Shown: positions 40,639 through 52,079 of the stretch, one piece after another
Layout: every line of letters begins with the position of its first letter
How positions within the stretch are numbered: the first letter of the stretch is position 1
Assembly: GCA_023630585.1 (NCBI GenBank)
Contig: CM042558.1
Coordinates: 12,021,800 to 12,085,799 of the forward strand
DNA from: Cranoglanis bouderius
Lineage: Eukaryota; Chordata; Actinopteri; Siluriformes; Cranoglanididae
Length of the DNA: 64,000 nucleotides
Direction: 5' to 3'
Position numbers and translations under genes: made by a program
Notes under the pieces: model-generated
Seen by the model: the letters and a program-made list of their open reading frames with translations, nothing else
Told to the model about the DNA's origin: nothing
Database searches by the model: none

Positions 40639-41575
40639 GTATCTCACAAAAGTGAGTACACCCCTCACATTTTTGTAAATATTTTATTATATCTTTTCAT
40701 GTCCAAACAAATGTCCAAATTGGGCCCAAAGTGTCAATATTTTGTGTGACCACCATTATTTTGCAGCACTGCCTTAACCCTGTTGGGCATGGAGTTCACC
40801 AGAGCTTCACAGGTTGTCACTGGAGTCCTTGACTGTAGGCAAGACACATTTGTCTTTGTACTCCTCACCTGGTTGCCACCACACACGCTTGACACCATCT
40901 GAACCAAATAAGTTTATCTTGGTCTCATCAGACCACAGGACATGGTTCCAGTAATCCATGGCCTTAGTCTGCTTGTCTTCAGCAAACTGTTTGCGGAATT
41001 TCTTGTGCATCATCTTTAGAAGAGGCTTCCTTCTGAGACGACCAATTTGATGCAGTGTTCGGCGTATGGTCTGAGCACTGACAGGCTGACCCCCCCACAC
41101 CCCTTCAACCTCTGCAGCAATGCTGCCAGCACTCATATGCCTATTCTGCAAAGCCAACCTCTGGATATGATGCTGAGCACGTGCACTCAACTTCTTTGGT
41201 CGACCATGGCGAGGCCTGTTCTGAGTGGAACCTGTCCTGTTAAACCGCTGTATGGTCTTGGCCACTGTGCTGCAGCTCAGTTCCAGGGTGTTGGCAATCT
41301 TCTTATAGCCTAGGCCATCTTTATGTAGAGCACCAATTCTTTTTTTTTTCAGATCCCAGAGAGTTCTTTGCCATGAGGTGCGATGTTGAGCTTCCAGTGA
41401 CCAGTATGAGAGAGTGTGAGAGCGATAACACCAAACTTAACACACCTGTTCCCCATTCACACCTGAGACCTTGTAACACTAACAAGTCACATGACACCGG
41501 GGAGGGAAAATGGCTAATTGGGCCCAATTTGGACATTTTCACTTAAGGGTGTACTCACTTTTGTTGCCAGCGGTG
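40639..41575 (-). mobile_element. deletion derivative of a Tc1-like transposon (family F)
   Basis: The left end TAGTATCTCACAAAAGTGAG and right end CACTTTTGTTGCCAGCGG are inverse. The element is about 0.94 kb instead of the usual about 1.5 kb. The missing part lies between the first catalytic block and the 3' end. Confidence 0.82.
40807..41265 (-). pseudogene. truncated Tc1-like transposase (N-terminal half)
   Basis: A 152-codon ORF: FNRTGSTQNRPRHGRPKKLS is the linker after the first HTH, PVSAQTIRRTLHQIGRLRRK the second HTH and NHVLWSDETKINLFGSDGVK the first catalytic Asp. It then ends at a deletion; the second Asp and the Glu are absent. It cannot be catalytically active but keeps the DNA-binding part. 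Confidence 0.85.
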
Positions 41576-41735
41576 TAGAGATTAATGGCTGCGTGTTGAG
41601 TTAAACAGTGACAGCAAATTTACACTGTTATACAAGCTGTACACTCACTACTTTACATTGTAGCAAAGTGTCATTTCTTCAGTGTTGTCCCATGAAAAGA
41701 TATAATAAAATATGAATGAAAATATCCCTGCATCA

Positions 41736-41739
<4 letters not shown>

Positions 41740-41793
<54 letters not shown>
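41740..41793. repeat. (AT)n microsatellite
   Basis: A pure AT run of about 27 units. Confidence 0.95.
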
Positions 41794-41798
<5 letters not shown>

Positions 41799-42479
41799 CT
41801 TTTTAGTTATGTATCGTTATCAATCACTTAAAAAGCAAAATACTTTTTTCTATAATCTTTTCTGGCTTTCAGCCCTGTCTTCCTATTACCATACCATATA
41901 AATATTAACCAACAATATACTGTAATGTTTAATCTCTCCATCATCCAGCAAAAATGAGCCTGTCTCACTGAACAATTCCACTTCATTGAATAATAACAAT
42001 TTGAATCATTTAACAGTGTGTTTAAGTGACAGTTCTTTTCTGATCTAAAGATGCAGACAGTGAGAAGGAAGTACTAGTGAGTAATGAGTCTATAATAATG
42101 ATGATAATAATAGGCTCACAGTGATGACTGGATGCTGCTAGAATAGACTACAAGTTTTGAAAACTCAATTAGGTCTACTCACCAACCCATGAAGGGAAAA
42201 AAAACAGCCTGGGGGAAATTCTAATTACATATTTTCTATTATATTTTAAGCACTTTCTCTGCAAATTAGGTGCACTTTGTTGCTGAGGGCTACACTTTCT
42301 TTTCATAATAAAAATTTAGAGATTTTAGATTTTCTACTCCTGTATTTTTCTTCATGACGTGGATTATGAAAAACATTTTAAATGATTACAGCACACTTAT
42401 TTATTCATTTATTTATTCATAAATATGTTCCAACATACACCATGTTCACAGCAAACATTAAATTGGGTAAAAGGATCTC

Positions 42480-43065
42480 AGTGACTTTGACAGTGGCATG
42501 GTTGTTGGTCTCTTGACAGTAGTCACCAACCCTTTTCCTGGAGATCTACCTTCCTGAAGACTTCAGCACCAACCATAATCGTGCCCATCTGACCATCTAA
42601 TTATAGCCTTAAGAAGGTCTTGACCAACTAAAACAGGTGTAACACTTTGGATTTTGGTTGGAGATTAAACTTTCAGGAAGGTAGATCTCAAGGAAGAGGG
42701 TTGGTGACCACTGCTCTAGAGTTTACACAGAATTATTAGAAAAACAAAAAACGTTCTGTAAGTGTCAGTTCAGAACAGGAATCTGGGGGTACAGTGGAAA
42801 TCTCTAGAGACTGTTTGTGAAAATCCCAATAGATCAGCAGTATCTGAAATACTCAAACCAGCCCAACCGGCACCAACATTGATGCCACGGTCAAAGTCAA
42901 TGAGATCACATTTTTTTCCCATACTAATGTTTGATGTGAATATTAGCTGAAGCTCTTGACCTGTTTCTGTATGATTTTATGCATTGCACTGCTCCCACAT
43001 GACTGGCTTATTGGATAACTGCATGAATGTGCAGGTGTTCCTATTAAAGTGGCTGGTGAGTGTAT
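42480..43065. mobile_element. Tc1-like family E remnant interrupted by a small hairpin MITE
   Basis: GACAGTGGCATGGTTGTTGGT (42489) and, after the insert, CTCTAGAGTTTACACAGAAT (42714) through GTGTTCCTATTAAAGTGGCT (43036) match family E. Confidence 0.65.
42520..42712. mobile_element. hairpin MITE, about 190 bp
   Basis: GTCACCAACCCTTTTCCTGG and AGATCTACCTTCCTGAA at the left mirror TTCAGGAAGGTAGATCT and GAGGGTTGGTGACC at the right. The CTGGAGATCTACCTTCCTG core is a widely spread fish repeat. Confidence 0.75.
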
Positions 43066-43444
43066 ATCTATAGTGTAAATCTATAACATATTGTTGATTC
43101 TGCATAAGTGCTTTTTTTTTTACTTTGTTTACATACCAAAACAAGCAAACAAACAAACAAAAAAAAAACCACTGCTCACTGCAAATGTTTTTAGTATCTG
43201 GTGTCCAGGAGGCTTGATGAAAGCTTTTTAATTTTCTCCTGAAAGATTATTGCATTTTGTTTGATAGCCAAGGGCTAGAAAGTGAGACAACAGTATAAAA
43301 TCTAATCACATTTTTAAACCTCTGTGATAAATCGCAATGCCTACTTCTCTAAAAGAACTGTTCTAAGCTTGGTCAGTACATTTTAATTTAACATCACTTG
43401 TGAAAATAATTTTGTCAGGAATAAAATACGGAAAAGAGTGTTTT

Positions 43445-43840
43445 TATAAGAAATTAATCGATGACTGGGTGGTATGATGGGGCATGATGCAAAGTGGAGT
43501 TACTGTTATCACCGCAAAGTTGATAGCATATCCTGAAGTGTTTTATTCCTCCTTTACTATAGCAATTTCACAGCGATTATAAATTTTAATTTATTAATGA
43601 ACATGTCATACTTTTAATCATTCATAGTTCAATTTAATGAGGTGTAGGTCTCAAGACAAACCTAAAAATTGCAGCTTGTCAATTGCAAATTGCAAAGTCC
43701 TCTGTCCTGAAGACTCTCCTGTGTTGGAAAACGTACTGAATTACGGTCAGAACGACTGTCAGAAACGTGCTGTTATAGACGAATAATCATCACCTTATGA
43801 TCAATCAGATTTGAGAATTCAACAGCGCTGTTGTACATAG
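43445..43840 (-). mobile_element. MITE family M, copy 2
   Basis: The inverse orientation relative to 21268: GGTGGTATGATGGGGCATGA.. CTGAAGTGTTTTATTCCTCC at the left, and GAATTCAACAGCGCTGTTGT at the right. Confidence 0.65.
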
Positions 43841-44484
43841 AATATTAACTTTTGCAGTTTTTACACAATGACATCATAACCAGAATTGAACATCAAATTT
43901 AAACACTTGTGCACCTTCTTTTTTTTCATGCCTGGACTAAATTAGTAGATAATGGCTTGCTCTGTCTGGAAGCTTCTCTCCTGGTATCAGAGGGGATTAG
44001 AGTCACATGGTCAGATGGGCAAAGAAGGGCAAGCTAGTCTGAGACAGCTGTGCTGACAAAAATAGAGAGATACAAGGGCACCAATGAGCAAAGATAAGGC
44101 AGAACTAAAGCCAAAGGTCATCTTAACTTAAAAACTTTTCTTCCTGTGAAAATGTTCTTTTAGCAAAGTTGAAATCAGCTGAATCAACCTTATGAGACAA
44201 TGAGCTGCTGTATTTCTCCAGGTTATTATATGATAGATTAAGACCATGGTGTGTGCTTTGATTTTATAGCAACACTGTACAATGAACAGTAAAAACTTTA
44301 TGGGAAAGTCAGCCCTAAACATAAGCTATATAAATATTATTATAATAAAGGAGCAGTTTGTGTTTTAAAGCCCTCTGTTCTCTGCAATGCAAATTACCAT
44401 TGCAATGTAAACACTAATATGAATTGCCCTTCTCTCCAGTCAATCACTCTTGTGTATTGCCATTAAAGGAAAAGAAGACTAAAC

Positions 44485-44765
44485 GTAAGGAGGCACAGTG
44501 TGGGTCACAATGCCGACCTCACAGCTCCAGGATCCGGGATTTGATCCTGGGCTCAGGTCACTGTCTGTGTAGAGTGTCATATTGTCTCCCCTTGTTTGCA
44601 TGGGTTCCAGGTTCCCTCCCTCCGAACAACATGAAATGGGGCAATACTAAATTGCCCCTAGTTGTGAATGCGTGTGTGAATGGTGCGCTGCATCCCAACT
44701 GGGGTGAGTTCTTCCTCCTCACACCAAGTGTTCCCGGGATAGGCTCTGGACCACTAACCTAACCA
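44485..44765 (+). repeat. interspersed repeat family Q, copy 1
   Basis: The order GCACAGTG.., CACAGCTCCAGGATCC, TGATCCTGGGCTCAGGT, TAAATTGCCCCTAG, TTCCCGGGATAGGCTC recurs at 45365-45495, 53065-53300 and 63175-63425, with a tail at 62590-62710. Non-coding. Confidence 0.75.
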
Positions 44766-44814
44766 TGATAATGCAGTTACTGAAGCCTTTATTTGTCACA
44801 TATACAGTACATTA

Positions 44815-45210
44815 CATCCATCCAGCCATGTTCTATACCGCTTATCCTACACAGGGTTACAGGGAGCCTGGAAACCCTCCCGGGGAACCCCGGGGCACAA
44901 AGTAGGGGACACCCTGGATGGGGCCAACACATCGCCGGGCACAATCGCACACACCCATTCACACACTACAGACAATTTGGAAATGCCACTCAGCCTACAA
45001 CACATGTCTTTGGACTGGGGGAGGAAACCGGAGTACCTAAAGGAAACCCCCAAAGCATGGGGAGAACATGCAAACTCTGTGCACGCAAGGCAGAGGTGGG
45101 AATCAAACCCCCAACCCTGGAGGTGCGAGCAGATAGGGTTAAGGGCCCTGCTCAAGTGAACTCCCGACCTTCTAATCACTAACCCAGAGCCTTAACCACT
45201 ACACTGAAGA
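44815..45210 (+). repeat. family P repeat, copy 2, with SINE-like fragment
   Basis: The same block order as 23130-23465. 45135-45210 adds GGGCCCTGCTCAAGTGAACT, then CCTTCTAATCACTAACCC and CTTAACCACTACACTGA, the inverse of a tRNA-SINE head. Confidence 0.75.
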
Positions 45211-45364
45211 CGAATGAATGAATAAAAGGCTAAAATAAAGAAACTACCAAAATCCACTACATGGCAATATTGCAAATCACACTTTTCTCAGGATTTAAAA
45301 AAAAAAAAATCTAATTGTTATAATATGTCTAGAAACATGTTTAATCTTTACAAACCACAATGAT

Positions 45365-45495
45365 GGGAAGCACGGTGGTAGCATTGCCACCTCACAGCTC
45401 ACAGTCCCAGGTTTGATCATGAGCTCGGGTTACAGCCTGTGTGGAGTTTCTGTGCATGTTCTCCCCATGTCCGTGCGGGTTTCCTCTGGGTATTT
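45365..45495 (+). repeat. family Q repeat, copy 2 (partial)
   Basis: GTTTGATCATGAGCTCGGGT and GTGGAGTTTCTGTGCATGTT match the start of family Q; truncated after 45490. Confidence 0.65.
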
Positions 45496-45499
45496 TGCT

Positions 45500-46740
45500 T
45501 TTCTGTGTCAATTAATAGGTTGCTCAATAATAAAAGTTTCAAAGGTGTATTATTAGAAAAAAAAAGTAAAGTAGGTCATGAACTGAGATGAACACACATA
45601 AGGGTTAAGTAAGGTGTGTGTAGTGTAATAGCAAGGTGATGCCTGCTGAGATTTGGTGCAGGAGACAGACTCTGATCTCTGATCCCATCTTGGAGGTTCA
45701 CATATGGTAATCGAAAGAAAACAATTCACGCAAACAGATACAGACACTACCCATTCACAAATTTCTGTCATTGATCCCAACAAAGACAATAATAAACCAA
45801 CATGCACACTTATGCATATGGATGCACCCCAATAGCTTTTGCATCAAGTTAGTCTGATGGGCATCAGTATATTTCTCTAACTCTTTCTGCCACATTTCTC
45901 AGCCTTGTGCCACAACACATGGGCTGGATTTGCATGCCAGCTCATTTATTATACAGTGTGATCATGAAATGTGAGTGAAATTGCAGCAAAACAGAACAAA
46001 AATAAATAAATAAATTAAATTAAATTAAATAAGCAATGTTCAGTCAACCGACACCAGCACCAGATGGTTCAGCTAAGTGACCGATGTGGTGCAAAGGACC
46101 AAATTAACAGAAAACAGTCCTGTTTGTGCTGTTGTATATGTACAGTGTGACCTTGTCTCATAATTTGTCACGTCCCGCATAGCATGTTTACAGTCTAATA
46201 AAAAAAAAACCTTAACAGAACCAATTCACAAATACATTGTTAATAGATTCTTATGGTACATTTTTATGGTCAAAACATTCATTAATTTATTCACTTTTAG
46301 TACCTGCTTTATCCTGGTCAGGGTCACGATCGATCTGGAGCCTATCCTAGGAACACTGGTTATGAGGTGAGTTCATATTAATAAGTATGTTTAGTATCTT
46401 GAGTTCCATAACTGTAATATTACCAGTAAAAGTAAACTAATAGCTTACTTGGCACCTAGTGTACCGCTCTTCAGGTATACTTGGACATACTCATATATAA
46501 AAAGCAAACTCTAGCTACACCTGGCACTTAATGTATTTCTCTTCAAGTACACATTAGAAACACTCAAGGGTGGAAAAAATACACAGAAACTGAACGTAAA
46601 AGTATGGGTACTGTGTCAAAATCTTACTCAACTAAAAGTATGGATGCAAAAATCTACTCGAGTGAACATCAAAAAGTATCTACATTTAAACACACTCAAA
46701 AGTAAAAAAAAGTAAATATTTTAAACTGACCACAAGTTCA
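45500..46740. other. non-coding, nothing recognised apart from a short family Q tail
   Basis: 46300-46350 has ATCCTGGTCAGGGTCACGAT, like the family Q 3' end. The rest holds no element I recognise. Confidence 0.4.
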
Positions 46741-46749
46741 TTGTGCATG

Positions 46750-47065
46750 ACCCTGCATGACTAGCTAGTTCTCTATGCATATCAGTCCTAAACAAAATAT
46801 CCTGCTAACTCGGACAAACCTAGGGATAAGAGTTAAGCACATTAGCAACAAAAATAATGTTTAACTAGCTAGCAAATCTAACAATCTAAGTTACAAAACT
46901 TAACTAGCTAGCTACTTTAACAAACTAGTTTACAGTACCTAACTAGCTAGCTAATGTAACAGGCTAATTAAAAAAAAGTTAACTTGCTAGCTAATTTAAC
47001 TAGCTAAATTACTAAACTAATTTAAATGCTAATTGACCAAACTTTAAAGCTAACTTCATAAACAA
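46750..47065. repeat. CTAGCTAG-rich imperfect tandem repeat
   Basis: About seven drifted copies of a 35-45 bp unit containing AACTAGCTAGCTAATNTAAC. CTAGCTAG is self-complementary. Confidence 0.8.
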
Positions 47066-47427
47066 TAATTCTTTACTATAATACAAATACAATAATTATT
47101 GTTTTTAAACAATAAATGGTATATTACAAAAGTAACACATAGGCCATTATAATAATGAAAAAGCTGGCCTTTTAACACAGATTATAAAGCTATTTTAATG
47201 AATAGGTGATAGAATGTACTGTCTACTCAGCTAAATAGAGTGATTTCCACTAGAAGAGGTGTGTGGAGTTTTTAACAGGCACAAAGTAATTCCTTTTTTT
47301 GCTCACTTTAGTATGGATCATTTATCTCAGTAATAGTGCAGGATATAAAGACACAACAGAGCTGAGGGATGGTTCATTTTAAGACTCTACTGAGAGACAA
47401 AACAACTTCCATGTATGAAATTAATAC

Positions 47428-47430
<3 letters not shown>

Positions 47431-47470
<40 letters not shown>
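47431..47470. repeat. (CA)n microsatellite
   Basis: A pure CA run of 20 units. Confidence 0.95.
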
Positions 47471-47471
<1 letters not shown>

Positions 47472-48084
47472 ACTTAGCACCATACCAAGCTCTCACCAGA
47501 GATCAGCTTTGCTTTAATCAGCAATAAACCTACACACATGCTTGATATGCTGGAGAACTGGAGGCCTGCCATAGGGCTAAATATGGAACACACAAACCAT
47601 GCATAGGGTCTGTATTTTTTTTTTTTTTTTAGATTTGTCCCGATACAGGAAATGTATGTCAGTCAATTAGCCAATGTGATACATAACTGATTACCTCTAC
47701 ATGCCACAGACATAATGGATCACAGCTGAACATTTGCTTTTGGATTACTCTGAGTAAAACTCAGCAAAAATGAGAATATAGGTGTGCAGTGATGCTGCGG
47801 TAGCAAAGCTGTGACTGACAGATGGTGCAGTGACAGCCAGAGCAGAGATGATTCACTCGTCAGCATTTAATCAGTACGTTTCTGGAGCAACTGCATCTCT
47901 TCACACACTGCCTCTACATCCTGCCTCTCACTCTATGCATCATCACTTACGTCATACAGCTGAGAAAAACGTTGCTGAGTACTTGCTTTGACCACAGACT
48001 AGAGCTGCATGATACAGAGAAAATATCTTATTGCAGCTTTATTGGTCACTATTGCTCTTTTTGCAGTATGCCAAGGCAGATGGG

Positions 48085-48505
48085 TGGAAATGTTTTATTC
48101 CTCTTATACCACAGCAATCTGCCAATGATTACATTTCTTTATTTACTTTCTTTATTTACGACACATTTGCGCTTAAAGTTGTGGAATGTCCACAAATCAA
48201 GTTCATGATATCATGTTCGTTCTAAAAGCTATAAACAGTGGTTCTCTTACCAGCCTTTTTTCTCTCCTTGAAGTTAATTCACAAAAACATGCAAGTTTGT
48301 GATGTTACAGAGAAAACACAAAACACAAAGTCCTTCCCCTGTCTGAAAACTTACAGCTTTACATCTGGCTGCTAAAAATGGTGACAGAGGAGACTCCTTC
48401 CAAAAATGCTAAATCATCTCACGGAAAACGTCACCATATTAATAATTGCACAAGGGTTATTTATCTATTTATTTTTAACCTTGTCCACTATACACATTCC
48501 TGTTT

Positions 48506-48591
<86 letters not shown>

Positions 48592-48710
48592 TGAGTGCAT
48601 TAATATAAACCTGTTCCAGCTGGAACTATTGTCAGAGCTACTGTTATAGAAAAATAATCAACACCTTCTGACCAATAACAATCAAGAATTGAACAGTGCT
48701 GTAGTGAATA
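48085..48710 (-). mobile_element. MITE family M, copy 3, containing a (TA)n
   Basis: TGTTTTATTCCTCTTATACC at the left and AGAATTGAACAGTGCTGTAG at the right. A (TA)n run at 48514-48587 lies inside the element. Confidence 0.65.
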
Positions 48711-48719
48711 AAATCATTT

Positions 48720-49790
48720 AACTTTACATCATTTATCATAATGTACTGTATGCCTGTGATTGTGAGTGCTATTGTGTGGTGACCTAGCACTTCCCTAGTT
48801 TCACTTCAGCTCACCTCTTCCATAATCCACCTCATCTATATACACTATTTAACTTTCCCAACACACACACACACACACACATTCGTTTTTCCATCTGCCT
48901 TCCCACTTGAGCGTTACTAAGCCATTGGCCTTGTCTGGTTGTTTTTGCGGTTCCTCTGAGCTATGATTGTGTTTTATTGGGTCACCTCATTTGAACTGTT
49001 GTTTTGGAATTGCTGTTTGTGTTTGTCTCAGACTTTGTTTGCTGGCTAACGATTTTGGATTGTGAGATTTTTTTGGATTAATGATGTTTACAATTGTATG
49101 GGTTACATTCAATATTGTCTCAGCCTCAGATATTTCACCCATAGCCCCACAGAGCACCTGACACTTTTTGCTCTATACTTAGCTGTATGGTCTCCATATT
49201 TATATTTCTGTATATGTACTGTACACCGGTTTCCAGTAAGAAAGATAGTTCAAGACATAATGTCTATGAAAGGTATTGTCTTTAAAAAGAGAGTTTTGTC
49301 TCCCACAGTTAGTGGAGAATACGTAAGGTACCTTGACTTGTTTGTGGAAAGGTTGTTGAAAAAGGCTTGCAGTGTTAGTTAAAGTACTAAGCACTGACTG
49401 TGTACTTAGTAAGTACTAACTGTGAAAGTAAGCAGTTAGTAACCATGTTTAATGGCAAAATGTACCAGACTTGTGAGACTACACTTGATAAAACATTCAT
49501 ATTTTCACACTACTGTATTTGGTGATATAACAGGCATATTCTGCATTCAGAAATAACCAACAATAACATTTTCATGCTTGATTCCTTGACAAAAAGAGCA
49601 ATTAGAAAGTAAAGCAGGCCGAATCTTATACGTGGTTGGTTTGGAACCGTTCCCTATGGGACATCTCAGTCTAAACCTAGACACAACCCTATTGGACTCA
49701 ACAAGAACTAACAAGCTGACACCATGTGACCAACAACAACACACAGCCAAAGCAGACCTACTTTTGTTCCTTTTTTAATATCTTGTTCCT
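48720..49790. other. non-coding, nothing recognised
   Basis: Contains a short (CA)n at 48863-48882 and a GTACTTAGTAAGTACTAAC micro-palindrome at 49403-49425; no exon signal. Confidence 0.4.
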
Positions 49791-49792
49791 AC

Positions 49793-49858
49793 CTGGTACA
49801 TGTATGGGTTAAAGTTTATGCCATTCTGCAGGTGAATCTTCAAGGAAGGGTGGGTCAT
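49793..49858 (-). CDS. candidate alternative first coding exon of ppfia4 (22 codons)
   Basis: On the minus strand an ATG at 49858-49856, with G at -3, opens 22 codons. They read MTHPSLKIHL at the start and end NPYMYQ, running straight into a consensus donor CAG|GTAGGA at 49793/49792. The exon ends in phase 0. The first recognised liprin exon downstream, at 34673, starts in phase 0 with EFTSLTKEL, where the canonical protein has a residue pattern LPQ|EF, so the final Gln fits. The 300 bases upstream are pyrimidine-rich and could be a leader. I do not recognise the peptide, and the splice to 34673 over a 15.1-kb intron is inference. It could also be an unrelated exon or chance. Confidence 0.4.
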
Positions 49859-50160
49859 GTCGCAAGAAGCATAGCAGAACCTGGGTTGGACCAGCGAACA
49901 ACGTGAAGCAAGCAGGAGGGAGAGGAGGAGAGAATGCAGAGTGAAAAGAGAAAGCTTCTCTAAATCTCTGGTGGATGACAGTAAGCTGAAGAATAAATGA
50001 GCTTCTCTGGCCAGCGGAGCAAAACTCAGCCGACTGGGAGCAGGACTGAGGTGCAGAAGAGAGAGAATGAGCGCGAGGGAGATGGGAGGGGAGGGAAGGA
50101 GAGAATAAGCAGTGAAGATGGAGAGAAAGAGAGAGCGTGAGAGGAAAAAGCAAACTGAAT
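49859..50160 (-). promoter_or_regulatory. possible 5' leader/promoter region of the alternative first exon
   Basis: Read on the minus strand, this stretch is strongly CT-rich, with several TCTCTC runs. It leads directly into the ATG of the candidate first exon and has no recognisable transposon match. A 114-codon ORF (50153-49809) overlaps it in another frame and looks like low-complexity chance. No TATA box or CpG island is clear, so assignment as a leader is only by position and composition. Confidence 0.25.
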
Positions 50161-50985
50161 AGAAAAGCCAGAGATGAAAAAATTAGAGAATTAGACAGCG
50201 ATTGTTTGCACTCAGAGTTTGCCGATATAACTTGTGAGTTAAAAGTGTTGGTGAACTCCAGCTACCTGCCCTGCCTCTGAAATATGTCCTCTTTTTTTCA
50301 CAAATCGAACAGCTCGGCCTGTGATTATCTTCTCTGAACAAGAATATACAATACATAAAACCAGCGTCCAACCAGCAGGTGGGCAAAAATACAAAATTTT
50401 ATTCGTATTGCATGACACAAAATGCAGCAATGTTAAAGTATCCAAATAACTGCAAGGAACCAAGTCAGAAGTGCTACTTCAGTTCAGCTAACCGACCAAT
50501 GTAATGCTAGTGTTATCCATGTGGAGGACAGCTAACACTAATTCTGGTATCTTTCACTCTGCTTTAAAAAACATCTTAAACCAGTGTGGCTGGCACAGTG
50601 CGCACTGCTGATAGCATGCAAGTGAACCTGTGAAATTCGCCTGCATGCCTGGGCTGCGCTTTCGGCCTCTTCATCTGGGCTGCTTTTTGGCCTGTGGCCA
50701 AAAAAAGCCCCAGAGAGTAGAGTTCAGGCTTTGGAATTGCAAAGCCAACAAAACAAAGTAGACCGGCCACACAGTACCAATCTGTTACCAAAGGCCTAAC
50801 CAATGCTCCAACATTCTCTGAAGGCCCACAATCCCGGTCAGAGCTTCAAGTGAACAAAATTATGCACCCAAGGCCATAACAAATGCTCAGGTGCCTCTGG
50901 CACATACCAGGGGTTAGGCCCTAAGCCAAGGAAGAGCAGGGGCTGCAGGCACTTCATGGTGGAAAACACCATCCACTGGGCCGCG
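50161..50985. other. non-coding upstream of the candidate first exon
   Basis: No exon or element recognised. Slightly richer in GC around 50580-50980, without CpG enrichment. Confidence 0.35.
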
Positions 50986-50999
50986 ACTACATTAAACCA

Positions 51000-51290
51000 G
51001 TGGAACCTGATGACCTTGTTGCAGGAGTACAGACCACAGTTCCCCTGTTGAACCCCTACCCTCTCAGGGCTCATCTGGACCAGCCTAACACCAGCTAGAT
51101 GAGGCTTTGAGACCAACTAGTTCACCAGCTTGACCAGCCAACACCAAGTAGGCCAGGCTAGGAGACCAGCTAGCCCACCAGCTGGTCCAGCCTAATACCA
51201 GCAAGACCAATTTGTGAGACCAGCTAGCTCACCAGCAGGACCAGTCTAACACCAGCTGGACCAGTCTGGGAAACCAGCAAACATTTTTTG
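51000..51290. repeat. minisatellite of GACCAGCTAGCTCACCAGC units
   Basis: Four to five imperfect units of about 55-65 bp. Each contains GAGACCAGCTAG, CACCAGCTGG and ACCAGxCTAACACCAGC, with drifted bases. Confidence 0.85.
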
Positions 51291-51759
51291 GATGATCTAA
51301 GCTGTTTTTAAACCTTAGGCTACATTCACATTGCAAAAGTCTTTGCATAATTCAGATTTTTTTGCTTAGATCAGATCTGTCTATCTTGACAGTTTATATC
51401 TGTAACCGGTGACCCATATCTGTCATTAACGTGAATGCACTCATCCTCCAAAATGCTCTTCATGCACTCGTTGATTTCTTTGTCAACTGTTTCACTACAC
51501 TACTCGGTCTCAGTAGGTTCTTTACAGTTTTGCGTGAATCAGTTCTCCAATTTAGTACCACATATGAAAATGGCTCAAATCTGATTTGAAAAGATTTTTG
51601 TGTCCACACTTTCCAAAAAGAAACCAAACCAAAACAACAACTGGTACAATATTGCTACAATGTCTGCAGTATCTGCTACAATATTTTTTTCAAGTAGTTG
51701 GTTCAATCTGCTGAAATACTTTACTGGTTCTGCATTCTGACTGCAATCTTCCAGGTCAT

Positions 51760-52070
51760 AAACCCTGCTATAGATGAAGGATTGCCACCTCCTGTCATGC
51801 TGGCAAGACAGTTCACACATCACTGTAAAGTTTGGGTTGTGATCTTTATTACCATCAAGATCCATCAGGAATCACAGATGATGACAGATGCTGAAGAAGA
51901 TCAGACATACACATTGGAATATGTGACACTCCTCATCATATCAAGACTGGTCTACTGTAACACCACAGAAGGGCCAGCCAGCTTGTTGAAGGTTTATCAG
52001 CTCTGTGCTTGGATTCTGCCTCACATGTAAGTTACTTTGGATAAAAGTGTCTGCCAAATGAATACTGTAA
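51760..52070 (+). mobile_element. possible LINE 3' fragment plus SINE-type tail
   Basis: A frame near 51910-52030 reads TLEYVTLLIISRLVYCNTTE, resembling the conserved LxISRLDYCN stretch of L2-like LINE proteins. It is followed by GTAAGTTACTTTGGATAAAA then GTGTCTGCCAAATG, a tail shared with the SINE at 58750-58930. Confidence 0.45.
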
Positions 52071-52079
52071 ATGCCTCCA

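Noticed and set aside
46750..47065. Possible CRISPR-like spaced repeats
   Set aside because: Units are imperfect and contiguous without unique spacers, and the genome is clearly eukaryotic.
49809..50153. A 114-codon minus-strand ORF over the candidate leader
   Set aside because: Low-complexity Ser/Leu sequence in a CT-rich region; the splice-compatible frame is a different one.
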